Assembly (NCBI GenBank): GCA_009781185.1
Contig: WQYP01000006.1
Location: 1-62,898, forward strand
Length of the DNA: 62,898 nucleotides
Reading direction: 5' to 3'
DNA from: Phycisphaerales bacterium
GTDB lineage: Bacteria > Planctomycetota > Phycisphaerae > WQYP01
Position numbers and translations under genes: made by a program. The notes under the pieces are model-generated. The model did not search any database, had not been told where the DNA came from, and saw nothing but the letters and a program-made list of their open reading frames with translations. Numbering within the stretch: position 1 is the stretch's first letter; every line of letters starts with the position of its first letter. This document shows positions 35,876 through 44,489 of the stretch, in pieces.

Positions 35876-36135
35876 CTTTTTCCTGCAATATTGGAATCTA
35901 TTTCAACAAATTATCGTGAACTACAAATCACAAAAAAATATAAAAAAGCAAAAAATTTTGAATAATTTACGAGCTTGAAATCTTTCAGTTACAGGCTTCT
36001 TCTTCGAGACAGCTTATTATGTCGTCAAAATAAGTGGTCGATGGAAGAAAATAAATCGTTGTCAGCGGACGATAAACTTAGCAGGGCCGTTATCGGACAA
36101 CTAAACCGGCCTTGAGCCTGAAGCAGGAGCAGATC
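35876..36135. other. Intergenic region upstream of coiled-coil gene
   Basis: AT-rich, with AAAAAATATAAAAAAGCAAAAAA-type runs near 35930-35955, a CTTTCAGTTACAGGCTTC repeat fragment near 35986-36003, and no gene. Probably holds the promoter of the small gene that follows. Confidence 0.35.
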
Positions 36136-36504
36136 GTGAACAACAGGTCTTTGCAGGAATGGTTGAAAGAGGGTACAGAACTATACGATACGGCTGTGAC
36201 CGAATACCGGGAACTGGAAGGACAATTGGCGGGATTGCAAGAACAACTCATGACCAAACTCACGGAGGTCAACCATGTCGCAAAGATCATCGGCAAGCCG
36301 CCGTTGGAGAGGATGATGCCAGCAGAAGATGAGACGGCGTTAGTACAAGAGATGAAACCGGCAGAGAATGGGACAACATCGATGAATGGGGCAGCGGAAA
36401 AGGCCGTGGAAGTCGCGGTGGAAGTGGTCGACCCAGGACAGGCGGCACCCTACACGCTCAGCAGCATCGCCCGAGCACTGACCGGAAAACCAACCCGGCG
36501 ATAA
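36136..36504 (+). CDS. Small acidic coiled-coil protein, unknown function
   Basis: 122 residues. The GTG at 36136 is taken as start because AGGAG lies seven bases upstream; the frame is open a little further. Residues about 10-55 (TELYDTAVTEYRELEGQLAG and on) have a heptad pattern. The middle is acidic and Ala/Val-rich, and the C-terminus (SSIARALTGKPTRR) is basic. No domain recognised. The neighbours give no clue. Confidence 0.55.
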   Translation: MNNRSLQEWLKEGTELYDTAVTEYRELEGQLAGLQEQLMTKLTEVNHVAKIIGKPPLERMMPAEDETALVQEMKPAENGTTSMNGAAEKAVEVAVEVVDPGQAAPYTLSSIARALTGKPTRR

Positions 36505-36884
36505 CACTCAGCTGTAGCAATAGCCTTGCGTAAACATAGCCTTGCGAGGAATCGCAAGGTTTAACGCATCCTGCACGCCTCACCCATGCGAGCCAAGGGG
36601 GTCTCTGACGTCATGGGTGCCTCTGGCGTCCGAAGCCTTGAGATGTGGCCATTTTTTGTGGCAAATTGTGATGCCAAAGGCGAAGTCCGCGGCGCCGCAA
36701 GCGTTTTCGGTGATCTTTTGCGAGATCAACGCAAAGCCCCGCATTACCATGCGGGGCTCCATTTAACGCCTGTGCCACAAAAGACGGCCACACCCAAGCC
36801 TTGCATTTCCACGCAAGGCTATTTGCACCACATCCAATCTCTCATAAAATGTGAGACTTTCATCACCCCACTAAGGAATTTGAC
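36505..36884. repeat. Composite intergenic repeat region before proS
   Basis: Contains one and a half copies of the TAGCCTTGCG palindrome (36519-36563), the shared GC hairpin (36735-36758) and an inverted copy of the palindrome (36797-36825), so the 300-bp block has palindromes in opposite orientation at its ends. The stretch around 36690-36760 is a reverse-complement match to 46297-46380, including GCGTTGATCTCGCAAAAG and GAAAACGCTTGCGGCG. No gene. The proS start at 36885 is preceded by CTAAGGAA. Confidence 0.65.
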
Positions 36885-38435
36885 ATGGCTAAGAATATTA
36901 AACCTCGCGCTCAGGACTACGCTCAGTGGTATCTCGACGTCATCAAGGCAGCTCAGCTCGCCGATTATTCGCCCGTCAAAGGCTGCATGGTCATCCGTCC
37001 TGAAGGCTACGCCATTTGGGAAGCGATCCAGCGTGACCTCGACCGCCGCTTCAAGGAGACCGGCCACGTTAACGCTTACTTCCCTCTGCTGATTCCGCAA
37101 TCCTTCCTGACCCGCGAAGCTGAGCACATCGAGGGCTTCGCCATGGAATGCGCCATCGTCACGCACTCGAAGCTGCAGAAGGACGCGTCTGGCAAACTCC
37201 GCCCTGCCGGTGAACTTGAAGAACCGCTGATCGTGCGGCCGACGTCCGAAACTATTATTGGCCATATGTACCATGAATGGTTGCAGTCCTACCGTGATCT
37301 GCCGATCCTCATCAATCAGTGGTGTAACGTGATGCGCTGGGAAATGCGAACGCGGCTGTTCCTCCGCACCGCTGAGTTTCTCTGGCAGGAAGGGCACACC
37401 GCTCACGAAACTGCTGAGGAAGCTCAAAGCGAAACGCTCCGCATGCTCGACGTTTACGCCGCCTTCGCTGAAGAAATCCTCGCCATTCCCGTGATCAAAG
37501 GCGCCAAAACTGACGCGGAGAAATTCCCCGGCGCCGTCACGACGTACTGCATCGAAGCGTTGATGCAGGACGGCAAATCGCTCCAGGCCGGCACCTCGCA
37601 CAATCTCGGCCAGAATTTCGCCAAGGCTTTCGACATCAAATTTCTCAGCCGCGGTAACAAACTCCAGCACGCATGGACCACCTCCTGGGGCGTCTCCACC
37701 CGCCTCATCGGCGCGATGATCATGGCCCACTCCGATGACGAAGGGCTCATTCTTCCGCCGAAGGTCGCTCCCTACCTTGCTGCCATCGTCCCAATCTTCA
37801 AGACCCCCGAAGAGCAGCAGAAAGTCGCCGCGTTCATCGATCAGCTTCTCGTGCAACTCGTCGGCGAAGCGGAAGTCGCTGCCGCCAAGAAACGACAGAC
37901 CGATCCCGCCCTGCCGCGTTATTTCTTCGACAAGATCACCAATCAAGCGATCATCGTCGACTGGCGAGACAACCGTCCCGGCGACAAACAATTCCACTGG
38001 GAACAACGCGGCGTCCCCTTCCGCCTCGAAGTCGGCCCCCGCGACGTCGACGCCAACGCTTTCGTCCTGAAAAAACGCCTCGACCGCTCCAAAGAAACTG
38101 TGCAACTTGCCGCCGTTACTCCCACCTGGTTCACAGGCGCCCTCGCCGCCATCCAATCCGCCCTTCTCGAAAAAGCTCGCACCTACCGCGACGCCAACAC
38201 CCACACCGCCACCACCTACGACGAACTCAAACATCTCACCGCCTCCCCCTCCGGCGGTTTCATCCGCGCCTACTTCACCCCCAACAAAGAAATCGAAGCG
38301 AAAATCAAACAAGAAACCAAAGCCACCGTCCGCTGCATCCCCTTCGCCCTCCCCCACCAACCCAGCACCCCCGGCAAAGACATTTACACCGGTGAAGAAA
38401 CGACAACGCAAGTCATCTTCGCCCAGTCCTACTAA
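36885..38435 (+). CDS. proS: Prolyl-tRNA synthetase, archaeal/eukaryotic-type
   Basis: 516 residues. KGCMVIRPEGYAIWEAIQRDLD, HVNAYFPLLIPQSFL, the motif 2 region RWEMRTRLFLRTAEFLWQEG, and the motif 3 region GVSTRLIGAMIMAHSDDEG identify a class II ProRS of the short type without the editing insertion. The C-terminus ends in FAQSY, as usual for this type. It charges tRNA-Pro in the cytoplasm. Several planctomycetes use this type instead of the longer bacterial enzyme. Confidence 0.93.
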   Translation: MAKNIKPRAQDYAQWYLDVIKAAQLADYSPVKGCMVIRPEGYAIWEAIQRDLDRRFKETGHVNAYFPLLIPQSFLTREAEHIEGFAMECAIVTHSKLQKDASGKLRPAGELEEPLIVRPTSETIIGHMYHEWLQSYRDLPILINQWCNVMRWEMRTRLFLRTAEFLWQEGHTAHETAEEAQSETLRMLDVYAAFAEEILAIPVIKGAKTDAEKFPGAVTTYCIEALMQDGKSLQAGTSHNLGQNFAKAFDIKFLSRGNKLQHAWTTSWGVSTRLIGAMIMAHSDDEGLILPPKVAPYLAAIVPIFKTPEEQQKVAAFIDQLLVQLVGEAEVAAAKKRQTDPALPRYFFDKITNQAIIVDWRDNRPGDKQFHWEQRGVPFRLEVGPRDVDANAFVLKKRLDRSKETVQLAAVTPTWFTGALAAIQSALLEKARTYRDANTHTATTYDELKHLTASPSGGFIRAYFTPNKEIEAKIKQETKATVRCIPFALPHQPSTPGKDIYTGEETTTQVIFAQSY

Positions 38436-38480
38436 TACTAATGTTGCTATGATGGAGAATGATTATTCACGAGGTGCCCG

Positions 38481-38762
38481 ATGACGCTGAAATCGATCCA
38501 AACCGCCGCCATGCAACTCCCCTCGCAAGAACGCAGCCAATTAGCCGCCGCGCTGCTCTCGAGTCTCGAATCCGACAACGCATCCGAACTTGAGACGATG
38601 TGGGTGGAGGAAGCCGAGGGAGCCGTGCTGGCGCCTGAGGCGGTCGTGACGACTGTACTAAAAGTGTGTGAAAATTGCGGCCAAACGATCGGCAAACTCG
38701 AAACGCCGAACGTATGGAAAGAACACATTGTTTGTGCGGCATGCTATAAAAAACTTGCATAA
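38481..38762 (+). CDS. Antitoxin-like N-terminus joined to a C-terminal zinc ribbon
   Basis: 93 residues. The first 46 (LPSQERSQLAAALLSSLES, then MWVEEAE) resemble 'putative addiction module component' antitoxins, which normally sit next to a RelE-type toxin. No toxin is adjacent. The rest carries Cys63, Cys66, Cys85 and Cys88 (CENCG and CAACYKKLA), a probable zinc ribbon. The combination is unusual. It follows proS by 45 bp; ACGAGGTGC precedes the ATG. Function unknown. Confidence 0.6.
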   Translation: MTLKSIQTAAMQLPSQERSQLAAALLSSLESDNASELETMWVEEAEGAVLAPEAVVTTVLKVCENCGQTIGKLETPNVWKEHIVCAACYKKLA

Positions 38763-38906
38763 AGGAACTCCTCGTTTCGTCATTCGAATTTTGAGCTTTG
38801 AATTTGATTCGAATTTCGAACTTCGAGTTTCGAATTTAAAACCATGTCTGCGTCTGTCCGTGTCTGTCTGTGGCTAATTTAAGTCCATATCTAAAGGAAT
38901 CACGCC
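38763..38906. repeat. TTCGAATTT and GTCTGTCTGTGGC repeats
   Basis: A run of TTCGAATTTCGAACTTCGAG variants (38778-38840) is followed by a CTGTCCGTGTCTGTCTGTGG segment (about 38854-38873) related to the repeats at 21764-21846 and 56500-56582. AAAGGAAT provides the ribosome site for the next gene. Confidence 0.5.
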
Positions 38907-39707
38907 ATGCCCGAGAATCTTTTCGACCTGACCAACCGCGTCGCGATCGTCACCGGCTCCTCCCGCGGCCTCGGCCAATACATGGCCCGCGCTCTCGCAC
39001 ACGCCGGCGCCGACCTCGTCATCACCAGTCGCGCGCTTGCCTCCCTCGCCCCAATCCAAAAAGAAATCGAAGCGATTGATGGAGGGAAACGCCGATGCCT
39101 GCCCGTCGCACTCGATATCCGCGACCCCCACTCCATTACCCGCGCCATCGACGCCGCCCACGCCCACTTCGGTCGCCTCGACATCCTCGTCAACAACGCC
39201 GGTTGCAACATCCGCAAGCCTGCCGTCGATGTGACGTGGGACGATTGGAACACGGTGGTCGATACGAATCTTCGCGGGACTTTTTTCGTCGCCCAGGCGG
39301 CGGCGAAGAAAATGATCCCCGCCAAGTACGGCCGCATCATCAACATCGGCTCGGTCACCTGCGTCGCCGGTTACGCCAACCTCGCCCCCTACTGCGCCAG
39401 CCGCGGCGGCATCAAACAGCTCACCATGTCCCTCGCCGACGACTGGGGCATCCACGGCATTACCGTCAACTGTCTCGCCCCAGGCTGGTTCCAAACCGCC
39501 CAGACTCGCGTCCTCTACGAAAACAAAGAATGGGTCGACTACCTCTGCGACCGCATCCCGCTCAAGCGTCCCGGCCATCCCAACGACCTCGATGGTGCTG
39601 TCGTTTTTCTCGCCTCCGAATCCAGCCGTTACATGACCGGCCAAACGCTGTTGGTCGACGGCGGCATCACGACGATCGCCACCCGTGCAACGGTGCCGCA
39701 GAAATGA
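38907..39707 (+). CDS. SDR-family oxidoreductase with Arg at the catalytic Lys position
   Basis: 266 residues. TGSSRGLG (16-23) binds NAD(P); LVNNAG (94-99), Ser149 (NIGSV) and Tyr162 are in place. The catalytic Y-x-x-x-K reads YCASR: residue 166 is Arg (CGC). GQTLLVDGG closes the fold. The enzyme resembles gluconate 5-dehydrogenase/FabG-like SDRs; the substrate is not predictable. The Lys-to-Arg change may lower or alter activity. Confidence 0.8.
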   Translation: MPENLFDLTNRVAIVTGSSRGLGQYMARALAHAGADLVITSRALASLAPIQKEIEAIDGGKRRCLPVALDIRDPHSITRAIDAAHAHFGRLDILVNNAGCNIRKPAVDVTWDDWNTVVDTNLRGTFFVAQAAAKKMIPAKYGRIINIGSVTCVAGYANLAPYCASRGGIKQLTMSLADDWGIHGITVNCLAPGWFQTAQTRVLYENKEWVDYLCDRIPLKRPGHPNDLDGAVVFLASESSRYMTGQTLLVDGGITTIATRATVPQK

Positions 39708-39947
39708 CAAGGTGAAGGGGTGACAAGGAGACGGGGAGACGGAGTTCACGCTTCCGCGTGCCCCTCTCCACGAATTTTACAAATTGGACCCATTTTACGA
39801 ATTTTACGATGAACACGGAGACAATCAATAAGGCTCAGCCCCGTATGATATCCCGGATCCACATCCGGCGTTGCCTTGATCCGTTCCAATTCTACCGTGG
39901 CGAGTTATACTGCGTCGTAATTGATAATCCCTGAAAGAGAACTTTCC

Positions 39948-40742
39948 ATGCGTAAGATAGTTTTGGTCGCTGTATTGTTTGTTGCCGTCGTCGCCGGTTT
40001 TGCCAGCGCCGCCGTCGACATACGGCTCTTTCGAATCGAAGAGAAACGGAGTATCCAGTTCGTCAAGGACATAAGCCACCCCGCGGATGCGATCCAGATC
40101 ACCTTGTCGCTCAGCGGTCCTGAAGCGTCTGCCGCGACACATTACGGGGAGCTCAAGCTGGAGGAGGCCGTCGACAACACGGGGGCGAATCTCATTCCAG
40201 CCAAGGATTCTTTCATCAACAATGCCACGAAGTTCCAGGAGTTTTCGAACGCGTTTTTCCGCGAGAATCACATGGACAAGAGTCGCCCGGTTGCCGACCC
40301 GCAGATCGAAATCAACCTTGCTTCCGCCAAGCGAACCGCGACCAAGATCGCCCGTCTCCGCGGCACCATCAGCCTTTCCGACAAGGGCACTCTCAAGACC
40401 GCCGAACTCACCGGTCTCAAGCCCGGCGATAAAAAGAAAATGGACCTCCCCACAAACGCCGGCGTCACCATCACCACCGACATCAAAAAAGGCAACAATC
40501 TCAGAGAGCTCAAAGTCGAAATCACCGGCAACGCAGACGCCATCGACTCCCTCGAGCTCTTCGACGCCGCCGGCAAGAAAGTCAACATCGGCTACTGGTC
40601 CACAGGCGACGGTCTCGTCTATCGCACAATCAACCTTATCGACAAACCTCTCGACGAAACCATGAAGCTCGTTGCAAAGATCAGCGTTGATCGCAAGATC
40701 ACCAAGATTCCCTTCGACTTGAAAGACATCGTATTGCCGTAA
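39948..40742 (+). CDS. Exported protein of unknown function
   Basis: 264 residues. The signal peptide MRKIVLVAVLFVAVVAGFASA is clear and fixes the start at 39948. The mature protein is rich in Lys, Asp and beta-prone residues (ITLSLSGPEASAATHYGELK, then VTITTDIKKGNNLRELKVEI), suggesting a beta-sandwich domain. No catalytic motif is recognised. The sulfatase gene follows after 21 bp, so the two may be co-transcribed. The preceding 240 bp hold only TTTTACGAATTTTACGAT-like repeats. Confidence 0.55.
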   Translation: MRKIVLVAVLFVAVVAGFASAAVDIRLFRIEEKRSIQFVKDISHPADAIQITLSLSGPEASAATHYGELKLEEAVDNTGANLIPAKDSFINNATKFQEFSNAFFRENHMDKSRPVADPQIEINLASAKRTATKIARLRGTISLSDKGTLKTAELTGLKPGDKKKMDLPTNAGVTITTDIKKGNNLRELKVEITGNADAIDSLELFDAAGKKVNIGYWSTGDGLVYRTINLIDKPLDETMKLVAKISVDRKITKIPFDLKDIVLP

Positions 40743-40763
40743 GCTCGGAGTCCAACGAGAGGA

Positions 40764-42137
40764 ATGTTCATGCCTCCTCCTCCGCCCCTCAACGTGTTAT
40801 ACATTCATTCCCATGACACTGGCCGTCTGATCCAGCCCTACGGCCACTGCGTTCCGACGCCCAACCTGCAAGCCCTGGCCGAAGGCGGCGTCCTATTCCG
40901 CCAAGCATTCTGTGCCGCGCCGACCTGCTCCCCGAGCCGCGCCGCGCTCCTGACGGGCCTCCCACCGCACGAAGCCGGAATCTTCGGCCTCGCCCACCGA
41001 GGCTTCGAACTCCACCCCGAAGCTCGCAAACGCACGCTCCCTGCCTATCTCGCCACTCATGGCTACCAAACCGTCCTCGCAGACCTCCAGCACATCACCG
41101 CCGGTCCACTGTCCGGAGTAGGCTACCAACACATCTTGCCAAAAAACGGCTGGGGCGTCACCGCCACCACACAAGCCGCTACAAACTACCTCCGATCACA
41201 ACCGACGCAGCCGTTCTTCCTCGACGTCGGCTTTTTCGCAACCCATCGCCACGGCCCGGAATTCTGGCCAGCCAGCAACACCAAAGACGGCCAAAACAAA
41301 ATAGCATCACTCGACCACCGCTACCTACCCGCTCCGCCCGGCCTGCCCGATACAGCCGCCAACCGGCTCGATTTCGCCGATTTCCGCCATTCCGCCGGCC
41401 TGCTCGACGCCGGCATCGGACAAGTCCTCGCAGCACTCGACGAAGCGAACCTGACGGGAAACACCCTGATCCTCGCCACCACCGACCATGGCCCGCCATT
41501 CCCACGCATGAAATGCAACCTCACCGCCGGCGGAATGGGAGTCATGCTCATCCTCCGCGGCCCCGGCGGCTGGACCGGCGGGCGCACAACTGACGCACTC
41601 GTCTCACACATCGATATATTCCCCACAATCTGCGAATCGCTCGGCCTGCCACCCCCACCGTGGCTACGCGGACGATCGCTCACACCACTTGCCAAAGATA
41701 CACAAGCGAAAGTAAACGATGCGATCTTCGGAGAAATCACCTATCACGCCGCTTACGAGCCCGTCCGTTCTGTCCGCACACACAGATGGAACTACTTAAA
41801 ACGCTACGACAAGCGAGGCCGTCCAGTCTGGGCCAACACGGACGACAGTCCTGGCAAGCTAGCCCGCTTCGCCGCGAATCCCAACCGTCGCGATCCGCCA
41901 GCCGAGGCACTATATGACCTCCTTTTCGACCCCCACGAAATGGACAACCGCCTGACCGACCCCGCTTGCGCTGAAATCCTGCGAGAGATGCGCCAGCGGC
42001 TAACCCAATGGCAGCAAGCCACCGGCGATCCACTCCTGACCGGCGATCCCATTCCGCTCGGCCCAAACGCCGCCGTCAATTCCCCCGATGCGTTCTCCCC
42101 CGAAGAAACGCCTACCCTGGCGAAAAACCCTATCTGA
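40764..42137 (+). CDS. Sulfatase (formylglycine-dependent, sulfamidase-like)
   Basis: 457 residues. APTCSPSRAALLTG holds the C-x-P-S-R motif with Cys55 as the residue converted to formylglycine. HSHDTGR near the N-terminus and TTDHGPPFPRMKC further on supply metal ligands. The HRGFEL region is reminiscent of N-sulfoglucosamine sulfohydrolases (inference). The second ATG (40770) is better placed after AGAGGA. No signal peptide is visible, so it is probably cytoplasmic or exported by another route. A maturing enzyme is not in the window. Confidence 0.85.
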   Translation: MFMPPPPPLNVLYIHSHDTGRLIQPYGHCVPTPNLQALAEGGVLFRQAFCAAPTCSPSRAALLTGLPPHEAGIFGLAHRGFELHPEARKRTLPAYLATHGYQTVLADLQHITAGPLSGVGYQHILPKNGWGVTATTQAATNYLRSQPTQPFFLDVGFFATHRHGPEFWPASNTKDGQNKIASLDHRYLPAPPGLPDTAANRLDFADFRHSAGLLDAGIGQVLAALDEANLTGNTLILATTDHGPPFPRMKCNLTAGGMGVMLILRGPGGWTGGRTTDALVSHIDIFPTICESLGLPPPPWLRGRSLTPLAKDTQAKVNDAIFGEITYHAAYEPVRSVRTHRWNYLKRYDKRGRPVWANTDDSPGKLARFAANPNRRDPPAEALYDLLFDPHEMDNRLTDPACAEILREMRQRLTQWQQATGDPLLTGDPIPLGPNAAVNSPDAFSPEETPTLAKNPI

Positions 42138-42165
42138 GGACGTGCACGTTTGCCCGAGATCACGG

Positions 42166-42197
42166 AATAGCCTTGCGAGGAATCACAAGGCTACTTT
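42166..42197. repeat. TAGCCTTGCG-family palindrome before purM
   Basis: AATAGCCTTGCGA and its near complement ATCACAAGGCTACTTT, 28 bp after the sulfatase stop. It separates the sulfatase from purM. Confidence 0.75.
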
Positions 42198-42235
42198 GGC
42201 GACGTGAACTGTGGGTTTGGGATATACTGTTCGGC

Positions 42236-43321
42236 ATGGCTGAGAAGAACGAGCCGTTGACTTACAAGAGTGCTGGTGTGGATATCGCCGCCGGCAATGC
42301 CGCGGTGGATCGTATCAGGTTCCTCTGCCAGCGGACGCACTCCACGCGTGTACTGGGCAAGTACGGCGCCTTTGCCGGGTTGTTCCGACTCGACTTTCCG
42401 GAAAAACTCTTCGCTCGCAACTACAAGGAGCCGGTGCTCATCGCCTGCACCGACGGCGTAGGCACCAAAATCAAAATCGCTTCCGCCATGAAAAAGTACG
42501 ACACCGTCGGCATCGACTGCGTCGCGATGAACGTCAACGACCTGATCGTCCAGGGCGGCGAACCGCTCTTCTTCCTCGATTACCTCGCACTCCACAAGAT
42601 CGATCCGGAAATCACCGTCCAGATGCTCAAAGGCATCTCCGATGGCTGCATGGAGGCCGGCTGTTCGCTCCTCGGCGGCGAAACCGCCGAAATGCCCGAC
42701 CTCTATGCTCCCGGCGAATTCGACATGGCGGGCTTCGCCGTCGGCGTCGTCGAACACCACAAAATCCTCGACGGCTCCGACATCGACATCGGCGACTCGA
42801 TCATCGGCCTGGCCTCCAACGGCATCCACTCCAACGGCTACGCCCTCGTCCGCCGCATCGTCGAAAAAACCGGCAACAACCTCGCCGACTTCATCCCGGA
42901 ACTCACATGCCCGCTCGGCGAAGAACTCCTCCGCCCCACCCGCCTCTACGCCCGCCCCATCCAAAAACTGCTCGCCAAATACAAAGTCAAACGCATCGTC
43001 AAAGGCATGGCCCACATCACCGGCGGCGGACTCGCCGGCAATGTCCCACGCATGCTACCGAAAGGTTTTACCGCCCGTCTCAAACGCGACAGTTGGACCG
43101 TACCACCGATCTTCCAGTGGCTGCAAAACAGCGGCCCCGTCGACCTCGAAGAAATGTACAACGTCTTCAACATGGGCATCGGCTTCGTCCTGATCGTCCG
43201 CCCCGCCTTCACCAAACCGATCATGACCCACCTCCGAACCCTCGGCGAAAAACCCTACTTCCTCGGCAAAGTCCGCAAAGGAAAAGGGGGATGCGATGAA
43301 CCGACGCTGGAATGGAGCTAA
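42236..43321 (+). CDS. purM: Phosphoribosylformylglycinamidine cyclo-ligase
   Basis: 361 residues. YKSAGVDIAAGNAAVDRI at the N-terminus, TDGVGTKIKIA, DCVAMNVNDLIVQGGEPLFF, GGETAEMPDLYAPGEFD and HITGGGLAGNVPR are all diagnostic. It catalyses the ATP-dependent ring closure giving AIR in purine synthesis. The start is the ATG at 42236; the frame is open upstream through the sulfatase end but lacks homology there. The last 10 bases overlap the next gene. Confidence 0.95.
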   Translation: MAEKNEPLTYKSAGVDIAAGNAAVDRIRFLCQRTHSTRVLGKYGAFAGLFRLDFPEKLFARNYKEPVLIACTDGVGTKIKIASAMKKYDTVGIDCVAMNVNDLIVQGGEPLFFLDYLALHKIDPEITVQMLKGISDGCMEAGCSLLGGETAEMPDLYAPGEFDMAGFAVGVVEHHKILDGSDIDIGDSIIGLASNGIHSNGYALVRRIVEKTGNNLADFIPELTCPLGEELLRPTRLYARPIQKLLAKYKVKRIVKGMAHITGGGLAGNVPRMLPKGFTARLKRDSWTVPPIFQWLQNSGPVDLEEMYNVFNMGIGFVLIVRPAFTKPIMTHLRTLGEKPYFLGKVRKGKGGCDEPTLEWS

Positions 43322-44001
43322 CTATGTCAATTCTATTGAACCAACAGAGCCGCGACCGTCAGGGAGCGACCTGTGTTATTCCCACATTGCCGCACGGTCG
43401 CTCCCTTACGGTCGCGGCTCTGTTGGCAATCGCGATAGCAGCGGTGACTCTGACGGCAACCAGGACCGCCGGCGCCGAGATTCCGCCGAAGCAGGACCAG
43501 CCCGAACCCACAGGCGTGGAAACACCCTCCACGACGCAAACGACATCCAATCCGCAGAAACTCGCCCAGGAAGCGGAGGCAAAAGGCGACCTGAAAACCG
43601 CTATGACTTATTATGAAAAAATATGTATTCGAATGGCCCACAATCACGAACCCGGCGCCGACGCTCTCTTCACCAAAATGGGCGATATGGCCATGACCCT
43701 ATCCGCTACCCCAGCCGCAACGGACGAAGCGGGAGAGATGTACGCAAAGGCCCTCGTCTACTGGAATCTCGCTCAACAGCAGAATCCTCGCTATCTCCCG
43801 GCTCAGGAGAAACTCGCCGAAGAATATTACAAAATCGCCATGTTCTTTCGCGCTCCCACCTACTGGACCAAGCTCGCCGACACCGCCAAGCTCCTGACCG
43901 AAATGGACCCCGAATACGCCAACGGCCACACTTACCTCGCCACGGCAAAGCTCCATCAGAACCCGGCGGAATACCATAAATTCTCGGAAGAACTCAAATG
44001 A
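43312..44001 (+). CDS. TPR-like exported protein with a palindromic repeat in its signal region
   Basis: 229 residues (a second ATG at 43324 is also possible). After a hydrophobic segment (LTVAALLAIAIAAVTL, about 33-48) comes a low-complexity Thr/Pro linker and a helical domain with TPR-like units (ALVYWNLAQQQNPRYLPAQE and similar). A 31-bp inverted repeat with one mismatch (43341-43371/43396-43426) encodes SRDRQGAT to RSLTVAALL, meaning that part of the signal/anchor sequence is itself repeat-derived. Overlaps purM by 10 bp. Function unknown. Confidence 0.65.
   Translation: MELTMSILLNQQSRDRQGATCVIPTLPHGRSLTVAALLAIAIAAVTLTATRTAGAEIPPKQDQPEPTGVETPSTTQTTSNPQKLAQEAEAKGDLKTAMTYYEKICIRMAHNHEPGADALFTKMGDMAMTLSATPAATDEAGEMYAKALVYWNLAQQQNPRYLPAQEKLAEEYYKIAMFFRAPTYWTKLADTAKLLTEMDPEYANGHTYLATAKLHQNPAEYHKFSEELK
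43341..43426. repeat. In-frame palindromic element, copy A
   Basis: Arms begin CCAACAGAGCCGCGACCGTC and continue AGGGAGCGACC; the right arm is complementary with a single mismatch. Loop of 24 bp. Other copies: 51564-51699 (between genes), 55742-55825 (dipeptidase) and 60515-60596 (queG). Confidence 0.9.
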
Positions 44002-44100
44002 GACCTTCGAAAAACCAACAATAGCCACAGAGGGCACAGAGAAAAATAACTATATCTTTTACCTCTCTGTGTCCTCTGTGGCTAGTTTTTAGAAGGTCTC
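44000..44100. terminator. Long nested inverted repeat, probable terminator
   Basis: GAGACCTTC (44000-44008) pairs with GAAGGTCTC (44092-44100), and within it CCACAGAGG plus ACAGAG pair with CTCTGTGTCCTCTGTGG. It overlaps the stop codon of the preceding gene. CTCTGTGTCCTCTGTGGC is a recurring intergenic motif, also near 46540-46565. Confidence 0.6.
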
Positions 44101-44423
44101 AATAAGGCGCCGGCAAACCCACCGATTAAGCCGCGAGTTTCCACTGCGCCTTGTTCGATGAACCATTTCATGGCGTCAACGCGACCAGCATACGCAGCCC
44201 AATGGATGGACGTCACCCGCCCTTTTTCTGAGGCACAGGTTTTGTTATGCAAGTTCGGCAAGTTCGACGTGGACATGTGTGACATGGCCACAGCCGCGGT
44301 CTCGGCGATGCGACGGACAAACTGGCGTGTTGGACGAGTCAGAGTGCTCAGAAACAAGAAAGGAACAATTCTACATTTGAAATTTGAAAAGAGAGAGAGT
44401 GAGCGAGTATGCGCCTTTGCCAC
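44082..44423 (-). pseudogene. Ankyrin-repeat remnant
   Basis: On the minus strand, GRVTSIHWAAYAGRVDAMKW followed by FIEQGA is a recognisable single ankyrin repeat (consensus G-x-T-P-L-H-x-A-A-x-x-G). The flanking residues fit nothing, and the frame ends inside the neighbouring repeat element. Probably a decayed piece of a longer gene. It is the main content of the 490-bp gap before the PEP-CTERM gene. Confidence 0.35.
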
Positions 44424-44489
44424 AGGCGAGCGGGTAACAGTGTTTGTTGTCCGGTGAAAAAGTGGCGTCTTTTAGGTAAGAGGGAACCT

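Noticed and set aside
36819..38411. 530-residue minus-strand ORF opposite proS
   Set aside because: Mirror of a strongly conserved synthetase; Gly/Val-rich composition typical of an antisense frame.
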